From: Eumeta japonica
Lineage: Eukaryota > Arthropoda > Insecta > Lepidoptera > Psychidae
Direction of reading: 5' to 3'
Length of the DNA stretch: 64,000 nt
Assembly (NCBI GenBank): GCA_005406025.1
Contig: BGZK01002122.1
Span: 1 to 64,000, forward strand
The notes beneath the pieces are model-generated. The model saw only the letters and a list, made by a program, of their open reading frames with translations, was not told the DNA's origin and made no database searches. Each line of letters opens with the position of its first letter. Position 1 is the stretch's first letter. Below are positions 57,737-64,000 of this stretch, in pieces. Made by a program: the position numbers and the translations under genes.

Positions 57737-60700
57737 AATGTAAATATATAAAAATCCAAAATACAGCACTGCAATACAGATTTTTTAATTAAGTAGATTA
57801 TTTTTTTTAATTCAATTTATTTTTTATATTTATAAAGGGCAATTAAAGTAACCCGGGCAACCGTGTTTTGTTTTCGGTGTATTTCCAGTTTGTCGTGATG
57901 ATAACTTTTCATATGCAAAATATCTTATAATTATAAACTCATGCCTATTTCCCAAAAGGGTACTCAAAGACCATATATTTCCACATAGTACGATTTCTGC
58001 GTACCTCTCTTGCTTCACTGACATCCATCAATCTTTTCATGCGAGATCGCCGGTTTTGGATGCTTAAATACATAATTTACTTAACGTATTTTATTTATAT
58101 AATGCCATCTGTAGTCAATATCACGTGTGTTATTTGTTGTTGAGAAACAATAAAATAACAACAATATAGTTACACTAAAATCCCAGGAATAGCGCTAATA
58201 AAGCAACGCTTTGAAAATGTTGTGTTTCATCTCGTTTCTGTACGTTAGACAACTTAATAAAAAAAACCTTTGTAAAAATATCGCTCGTTTAATAATATAG
58301 TATATTTTGCTTACTATTACTCGCGACTTCGCCTTCTAGAACATAAAAGAATCGGTACATTATATCTGTAGGAACTATTTTAATATCTTAATTTTTGGTT
58401 CAAATTTCGGTTTTATTCTCAGTTTCGAATCTAATTTCATTTTCTAACTTCATTTCTGCTTGTACCCAGTCCCAATTCGATCCTGAATTCGATCAATTGC
58501 GATTCTAATTTTACTTCCGCTCACGACTATAAGCTCTACTTCTGATCTACCTATATCCTTACATCTAACCTACCTCCTGATTCTGACCCTATTTCTGCTA
58601 ACAAATCCAGTTTAGATTATAGTTTTACACCTGTTTCCGATTCCGGCACGGATTCCTTCGGATTCTTTCGGTTCGAATTGTTCGCTCGAGTTTAATCTCA
58701 ATTTTGATCTGGGTTTCGATCCTACCTGATTCGCTATCAAAACTTAATCGAATTGCATTCAAGTCTATAAGTTATGCACAGACTAACAGTGATGTGATAC
58801 ACAGACTACAAGTTGTTTTATCACATATTTGAAAAAAAGTATATTGTCTATTATTATTATTACAAGTGTTTTAAATCATGATCCGTCAACATCGAAAGGA
58901 CGATTTCGTAACAGAAAATAAGAAACACTGACATTTGTATTAAGAATATCAAAGTAGCAAAAGGAAAATATTAAATTAGTGTTGCGCCTCGTTCAATGCC
59001 GAAACACAAGCATCAACATGGTAATAAATACTCTCAACACAATTTATTATAATTCAGATATTGTGATCACTTACAGCGGACAACGTAGTTGTAACAAATA
59101 CACACAAGAAATATTACTAATTAGACCATCGATAATGATGCCTTTCAGTCAGCCAGTCAGATTATTTGAAAATTTTATATGTCATTACATACTCGGCCAA
59201 GAGTTAATAACTTCGTGATATTTACTACACATAAAATATTGACATATAAGATTAGCGGAGATGTCAAAGAAGCCAGTGCGTGGCTTCTAATCAGAAAGTG
59301 TCGCAGATTCGTACCCTAGTCACGAGCTAACTTGTCCAAAGATTTTTTACTTTAAGTCAAATGTAGCCAATTTGTTCGTGCTTCGAAGACTACATTAAGC
59401 CGTTGGTTCTGGATGTCGTCACCCCGTTGGTGACGACTGTCACCGTGTCCTAAAAAGTCTTGGGTGGGGGGCTCATAATCCGAGTCTCTCGACCATAACC
59501 AAAAGGATATTGGACAACTGTTGACATTCAGCAGACCAGTTCTAAAATAAGCCGCTATTTCCGAGCTTAAAAAGTTTAAACCTTATACAAAAGTACACTT
59601 TCGAGCTACAGCAGCGACATTGTCGTCGACCGGCCACCGAAGGCACAAATGCCAGCCGCGTGCCACCAGAGGTCGCCTGCACGTTCACTCTCGTTGCGGT
59701 CACCTGCTGTGATTCATGACTATCGACAGTGTCAAAGCTTGCATTTTGGTATTGTCGTAGCACGTGACCCTGTGATCTATTGGGACCTGATTTACGAAGT
59801 TATTATACTTTCATAATAACTAAACAGCATAAAGTTGTCTCGTGTTAATTATTGCTATCTACAAAGGTAATAAAGTGTCAGCCGAGTAGTTACGGAGCTG
59901 AGGTTACTTTTATTTATGTGATTGTCTGCTCATTTTGCCTGTGACTATAATCTATTCATTTAGTTATTAATTACATAAGACGGACGTGGAGAACGACAAA
60001 AAATCGTTCATTTGCAATTCGAACAGTCGAATTAATGTATATTTTTTGTAGGTGTGGTAGGTAACTTTGTAGGTATTTAACTATTATTACAAGGGTATGC
60101 AAGAAGGATTCAATTCAACGCTTATTATATTAAATAATTGGAAGTAAGCTTGATTAGTTAAGTTTAGCCTTTTTAAGCGTTTATCTTCAGTGTGGTCTTA
60201 GATTTAAAGAGTGATGGAATATTCATCACTAAATCGGTCATTTAGATGATTAATTTTAGCACGACCTCAATGTAAAAAGGGTAAAGGTTAGAAGTCAATT
60301 TTAATCTTTCAACTTGCCTTCGTTCCAAATCTAATTCAAAACAATACTAATTAGAATTATTCGCTAATTTTTTAACTTTATATTAATATAGCAAATACAA
60401 TTAGTTTATAAATAAATTCCAATACTTATTTTTATTCCAATGTGTGCCACCTTAATCACATAAACATTTATAAGAATATGATAATTTTAAATTATCATAT
60501 TCTTATAAACGTCAACTTTTACTTCTCGAATATTCTTCTAATTCCTTACAATATAGGTTATCGTACTCGCTGGTATTGCTCTACAAAAAAATTGTACGAC
60601 GAAAGTAAAACGACGACGGCCGCGACCCTGATCTTGCGGCCGTGCGCCGGCGCAGGCCGTGACGGAGCGCGCGGTTGGCCAACCAGCTTGCGCACAAAAA

Positions 60701-62022
60701 CTGATTTATTTTGTTTGCAACGGATTAAAGTTTCAATAAAACCGTTCGAGGTTCGTTAAACATAGTTAAAAATATTTCTTTTGCATAAACATTCAGGTCT
60801 ATCGAGTTCGGTAAAAAACGCAGTGGTTCCGATGCTAAGCGTACAATTTCTTCTGAATGAATTTATATTTAGGCGTGGTCGTAAAAACATAATCATTGCT
60901 TCATTACAAAAAAAAAAGCTCGTAACTACACTTTGTTCTATTCATAACAAGATCCTAAATATGTCAATTGTATATGTGGAGAGCCATATAATAAAGGAAC
61001 AGAGATCGACGAGACATAGGGAGAATTACACGGAAAAATGATGAAAAGGATTCGTAACATCCATTGAAGTTCTATAGGCAAATAGTAAGTTAATTGAGAA
61101 CAAATGAACTTGCTGCTCATAAAACCAGTCTAAGCAAAGTTAATAAATCATTTAAGGAGATGTGTGTGCGCTTTACAATAAGTTCCCAACTGAAATTCAA
61201 AATTTGCCATTTTATGAGTTTAAACGTTTCGTTAAGAGAAAGTTATATGGCAAGGGCTATTATACCGTGAATGCCGTATATTAATGAAAAAACCCAGGGG
61301 ATTGAACTGCTCGGATATCAGGTTACTTCGTATGATTTCTAAATGTCGACTAAATTATTAATTACTCGATACTTTGTATGGAGTAAAAAACGAGTAACCC
61401 TTGAGTTTCTTGCCCATTCTTTTGAAGGTGAATCAGCATTTGAAATGGGTGGTAATGTTAATGTTGAAAACAGTTGTTTATGACGCATTTCAAATGTAAT
61501 TTTTATCATTTCCGAAATAAATATATTTTGCTATTGATTTTTTTTTAAAAGGAAAGGTTTTAATTAAAGGATGATGATGTAAAATCCATCTGTTATCTTC
61601 ATAAGAGTAACCGTTATTCTTCTCACGAGTGACATGTTATATAATTAGGGATTTAAGTCACATATTAGTAGATCAATTGGTGACATAGTGTGAAGTCGTG
61701 ATCGGTTTCACGATTCGATAGTTGCTGAAACGCCTAATATTTTTTCCCCCTCTGTTACAGGTAGCGCTGCTGTGCGCCTCTATGGCGCTAGCCCTCGCGC
61801 AGGGCCCGACCACCACGCCCGTGCCCATCCTCAAGCAGATAAACAAGCAGAACGACGACGGCTCCTACAGCTACGGGTACGAGGCCGCCGACGGCTCGTT
61901 CAAGATCGAGACCAAGTACCCCAACGGGGACGTGGCCGGCAAGTACGGGTACGTAGACGAGAACGGGAAGCTGCGGGAGATCTCCTACGGCGCCGGCAGC
62001 AAGGGGGGCTTCGAGCCGCAAG
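47386..62022 (+). CDS. R&R (chitin_bind_4) cuticular protein, two exons, 3' end off window
   Basis: This is a secreted structural protein of the cuticle that binds chitin. Exon 1 is nine coding bases (Met-Leu-Lys, 47386-47394, donor GTCAGT) behind a TATA box. Exon 2 is 61761-62022 (acceptor TCTGTTACAG). Joined in phase 0 they give a signal peptide MLKVALLCASMALALA, with cleavage expected after Ala16. The Rebers-Riddiford domain lies at about 34-90, with the aromatic pattern YSYGYEAADGSF (39-50), TKYPNG, GKYGYVDENGK (63-73) and FEPQ. An intron splitting the signal peptide after three or four residues is characteristic of insect cuticle protein genes and supports the 14.4-kb link. Exon 2 is far richer in GC than its surroundings. 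It ends AAG|GTGGGT in phase 1, so a further exon lies beyond the window. Reading through instead would stop at 62075. The class (RR-1 or a less usual group) is unclear. Confidence 0.8.
47879..47924. repeat. 46-bp near-perfect palindrome
   Basis: GTTAGTAAATGTTAACTTA and TAAGTTAACATTTATTAAC are inverted around an ACGTACGT centre, with one mismatch and a two-base asymmetry. It lies about 490 bases into intron 1 of the cuticle gene. Confidence 0.85.
48829..49265 (+). repeat. Dispersed LINE- or SINE-like remnant
   Basis: The left end CACTAGCGGCGCCCCGAGG and GTTTCACCCGCGTGG, and a right part with ACCGGTTGAGTAGTTTTGGC, GTGAAAGCGTAACAAACAAA and CATTTATAATAT, are the two conserved portions of a very common lepidopteran interspersed repeat. 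No coding remains. Confidence 0.6.
50250..50398 (+). repeat. Dispersed repeat ending in CGGAACCCTA, copy D
   Basis: It has GGGTCACCTCATTCCGTACA at the left, GACAGACAGACAGACGAAGA in the middle and ATTTACGGAACCCTA at the right. The order matches copies A and C. Confidence 0.6.
50888..50915. repeat. (CT)n microsatellite
   Basis: CT dinucleotide run of about 28 bases. Confidence 0.95.
51199..51375 (-). repeat. Dispersed repeat of the GGAACCC family, copy B
   Basis: In reverse complement it carries GGTTTTTGAATAAAATGTCT, four GGAC units and TTTGCCATTTTG in the same order as copy A. It is truncated before the terminal GGAACCC, although a related GTTTCAGAACCCTATAACG stands separately at about 51625. 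Confidence 0.7.
51985..52075 (-). mobile_element. tRNA-derived SINE
   Basis: Read on the minus strand it has an A box TGGCGCGGTCGG (52063-52052) and a perfect B box GGTTCGATTCC (52030-52020), followed by CGCACAAGACGAAC and an A/T-rich tail. The 5' and 3' segments do not pair as an acceptor stem, so it is a SINE head and not a functional tRNA gene. Confidence 0.8.
55175..55760 (-). mobile_element. LINE 3' fragment, copy 1
   Basis: The minus-strand frame 55745-55416 reads LFLGLTLDTKLP (end of a reverse transcriptase region), then after an apparent deletion RLSKVNKALEG and FYNKISIGIQNLRFHKF, a C-terminal motif of jockey/CR1-like ORF2 proteins. Its 3' UTR shares CCATTCT, GGTGAATCAGCATTTG and ATGGGTG-TAATGTTAATG with the copy at 60940-61545, and it ends in a TTTGAT-rich tail near 55175. 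Confidence 0.8.
57706..57735. repeat. (TA)n microsatellite
   Basis: TA dinucleotide run of about 30 bases. Confidence 0.95.
58310..58735. repeat. Degenerate TTCnGATTC array behind a dispersed-repeat end
   Basis: ATTACTCGCGACTTCGCC at 58318 resembles the ACTAGCTTTCGCCCGC repeat end. It is followed at 58385-58735 by a long degenerate array of short units such as TTTCGATTC, CCGATTCC and TTCGGATTC. The same pairing of end sequence and array occurs at 23771-23925. Confidence 0.55.
59253..59535 (+). mobile_element. tRNA-derived SINE, lepidopteran type
   Basis: The head has GATTAGCGGAGATGTCAAAG, then GCGTGGCTTCTAATCAG, a degenerate B box (CGCAGATTCGTACCC) and GTCACGAGCTAACTT. The body has TCAAATGTAGCCAATTTG, CGTGCTTCGAAGAC and TTAAGCCGTTGGTTC. 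These blocks in this order match a SINE family widespread in moths and butterflies. The start may be slightly truncated. Confidence 0.85.
60467..60509. repeat. 43-bp perfect palindrome
   Basis: Two 21-base arms (60467-60487 and 60489-60509) are exact reverse complements around a single central T. Such a sequence can extrude as a cruciform. No flanking target duplication was found. Confidence 0.92.
60940..61545 (+). mobile_element. LINE 3' fragment, copy 2
   Basis: On the plus strand, KTSLSKVNKSFKE (about 61120) and, after a one-base shift, YNKFPTEIQNLPFYEFKRFV lead to a stop at about 61282. They match the C-terminal motif of copy 1 at 55175-55760. The 3' UTR shares TCTTGCCCATTCTT, GGTGAATCAGCATTTG and GGGTGGTAATGTTAATG with it. 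The 5' limit is uncertain. Confidence 0.8.
61761..62022 (+). CDS. Cuticular protein coding exon 2 (signal peptide end and R&R domain)
   Basis: Eighty-seven codons plus one base, strongly GC-biased at third positions, beginning VALLCASMALALAQ and containing the chitin-binding consensus. The open frames on the opposite strand and in the +2 frame here are shadows of its GC-rich codons. Confidence 0.95.
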
Positions 62023-62679
62023 GTGGGTACAACTTCTATACGAGACCGAAAACGGAATGTCGCATTCTTCGTTAAGATATTTATATATGGAACATTGAAA
62101 ATATTTCAATGCTAATATTTTGATAGCACATTCGCTAATTGATGCCATATTACACTTACACATATAATAATAATAAAATACCTACATAACCATGCAAAAG
62201 TCAGTAGTCCTCGACGCCTGTTCCATAGTACGCCGTTACCTAAATCCAACATCATTACCCCTGATCGACGACGGGGAAACCGGCTGACCCAACAATATAT
62301 ACCAAAATTATACACACACAATAATTACACAATTACAACATATCACACAAACTACTCTAAACACATCGGAAGTTCAATACTTGGCATAAACCCGTTCCTA
62401 CTCCATAAACTGACTTTGTCGATTATAGGAAAAAATGGAGAAATAATCATAATTCTTTATTTATTCCCCAATAGTTGAAGAACATAAAATTACAAAGAAT
62501 GTGTAACAATAGGAATTACTGTGGGGGACTGGAAACACAACTAAGTTAAACTTGAATGACTTTGGAATGTCAAAGGGAACGGGTTCTATCGCTGATTAAG
62601 GGCGAGGTGACTAATAAGTTTTTCACCTGAGTCAAATTAAACTGCATGTCTTTGGTCGAGGGCGGCCTCCGACTCGTAT
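62023..62679 (+). other. Start of cuticular protein intron 2
   Basis: It begins GTGGGT. No exon continuing the R&R protein was found before the minisatellite starts. AT-rich, without recognised repeats. Confidence 0.7.
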
Positions 62680-64000
62680 CAGTCCTGCGAAGAGAGTCCG
62701 ACTCCCTCAGTCTGAAATAAACAAAAATGTGGGGGAGCGTACCTCTGTAGTCTGACTTCCTCAGTCTGAAATAAAAAAAAATGTAGGAGAGCGTACCTCT
62801 GTAGTCTGACTCCCTCAGTCTGAAATAAGAAAAAAATGTGGGGAAGCGTACCTCTGCAGTTCGACTCAGTTAGTCTGAAATAAAAAAAAAATTGTAGGAG
62901 ACCGTACCTCTGTAGTCTGACTCCCTCAGTCTGGAATAAAAAAATGTGGGGGAGCGTACCTCTGTAGTTTGACTCCATCAGTCTGAAATAAAAAAATGTG
63001 GGGGAGGATACCTCTGTAGTTCGACTCCATCAGTCTGGAATAAAAAAAAATGTGGGGGAGCGTACTTCTGTAGTTTGACTCCATTAGTCTGAAATAAAAA
63101 ATGTGGGGGAGGATACCTCTGTAGTTTGACTCCATCAGTCTGGAATAAAAAAAATGTGGGGGAGGGTACCTCTGTAGTTTGACTTCATCAGTCTGGAATT
63201 AAAAAAAATTGTAGGAGTCCGTACCTCTGTAGTTTGACATCATCAGTCTGGAATAAAAAAATGTGGAGGAGCGTACCTCTGTAGTCTGACCTCCTCAGTC
63301 TGAAATAAAAAAAAATGTAGGAGAGCGTACCTCTGTAGTCTGACTCCCTCAGTATGAAATAAACAAAAAAATATGGGGGAGCGAACCTCTGTAGTCTGAC
63401 TCCCTCAGTATGAAATTAACAAAAAAATGTGGGGGAGCGTACCTCTGTAGTCCGACTCCGTCAGTATGAAATAAAAAAAAAAAATGTGTTGGAGCGTACC
63501 TCTGTAGTTGGACCTCCTCAGTCTGAAATAAAAAAAAATGTAGGAAAGCGTACCTCTGTAGTCTGACTTCCTCAGTCTGAAATAAAAAAAATGTAGGAGA
63601 GCGTACCTCTGTAGTCTGACTTCCTCAGTCTGAAATAAAAAAATGTAGGAGAGCGTACCTCTGTAGTCTGACTCCCTCAGTATGAAATAAACAAAAAATA
63701 TGGGGGAGCGAACCTCTGTAGTCTGACTCCCTCAGTATGAAATTAACAAAAAAATGTGGGGGAGCGTACCTCTGTAGTCCGACTCCGTCAGTATGAAATA
63801 AACAAAAAATGTGTTGGAGCGTACCTCTGTAGTTGGACCTCCTCAGTCTGAAATAAAAAAATGTGGGAGAGCATTACCTCTGTAGTCTGACTTCCTCAGT
63901 CTGAAATAAAAAAATGTAGGAGAGCGTACCTCTGTAGTCTGACTTCCTCAGTCTGAAATAAAAAAATGTAGGAGAGCGTACCTCTGTAGTCTGACTCCCT
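62680..64000. repeat. Minisatellite of about 54-bp units, running off the window
   Basis: About 24 units of 52-57 bp, each containing GCGTACCTCTGTAGTCTGAC, CTCAGTCTGAAATAAA, an A-run of variable length and ATGTGGGGGA or ATGTAGGAGA. Unit variants recur in fixed order, giving a higher-order period of 327 bp (six units; for example the GAACCTCTG variant at 63383 and 63710). The long minus-strand frames here (62679-62978 and 62926-63135) are products of the repeat, not genes. The array lies within intron 2 of the cuticle gene if that gene continues to the right. Confidence 0.95.

Larger units (their letters stand above)
47395..61760 (+). other. Cuticular protein intron 1 (14.4 kb)
   Basis: An unusually long intron relative to the small protein. 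It contains dispersed repeats, two SINEs, two LINE 3' fragments, palindromes and microsatellites, listed separately. No other gene was recognised within it on either strand. A DRE-like TATCGATA and a 46-bp palindrome lie within 550 bases of the promoter. Confidence 0.7.

Noticed and set aside
61772..62163. Additional long frames over the cuticle exon on both strands
   Set aside because: They arise from GC-rich codons lacking stops in other frames. Only the 61761 frame has the signal peptide and R&R motif.
62679..63135. Minus-strand open frames with repeated ESNYRGTLPHIF-like units
   Set aside because: They are translations of the 54-bp minisatellite. Unit length varies by one or two bases and breaks the frame repeatedly, so no repeat protein is encoded.

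Overview
This window looks like AT-rich nuclear DNA from an insect, most probably a moth or butterfly. The evidence is spliced metazoan genes with GT-AG introns, an insect R&R cuticular protein, and repeats typical of Lepidoptera: tRNA-derived SINEs, hAT, mariner and piggyBac relics, jockey/I-type LINEs and TA-flanked MITEs. No bacterial-style operon, CRISPR array, rRNA or intact tRNA gene was seen.

Three host genes are clear. (1) Positions 2063-2600, minus strand: the first two coding exons of an FCS-type zinc-finger protein. The ATG, a phase-1 intron and the next donor are all visible; the rest of the gene lies off the left edge. (2) Positions 20451-29489, plus strand: a complete three-exon receptor-regulated Smad of the BMP/Dpp class (Mad, 422 residues), followed by a long AT-rich 3' region. 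(3) Positions 47386 to beyond 62022, plus strand: a cuticular protein. Its first coding exon is only nine bases (Met-Leu-Lys) behind a TATA box. A 14.4-kb intron follows, then a GC-rich exon with the rest of the signal peptide and a chitin_bind_4 domain. Its next intron contains a minisatellite that runs off the right edge. Two further possible first exons (36684-36741 plus; 41931-42039 minus) and one orphan C-terminal reading frame (16465-16659 minus) are only tentative.

Mobile DNA fills most of the space between genes. The most striking case is a three-level nest at 5.1-14.8 kb. A decayed two-ORF non-LTR retrotransposon (plus strand) is split by a hAT element (7250-12797) carrying a nearly intact, once-frameshifted transposase gene. 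That hAT element itself contains a DD34D mariner (10814-12100) and a TTAA-flanked hairpin element (10120-10349). Elsewhere there are piggyBac transposase remnants (16.85-17.59 kb), a three-copy TA-flanked MITE family (22.4, 37.0 and 43.2 kb), three small hAT-type MITEs with recognisable 8-bp target duplications, two tRNA-derived SINEs, two 3' fragments of one LINE family inside the cuticle-gene intron, and several dispersed repeats.

The genes are not functionally linked. Mad is the nuclear effector of Dpp/BMP signalling, the FCS-finger protein is probably a chromatin factor, and the cuticle protein is a secreted structural protein. I found no convincing new multi-gene system. The observations most worth following up are the nested transposons, the new-looking MITE family, the huge intron after a micro-exon, and the higher-order minisatellite.
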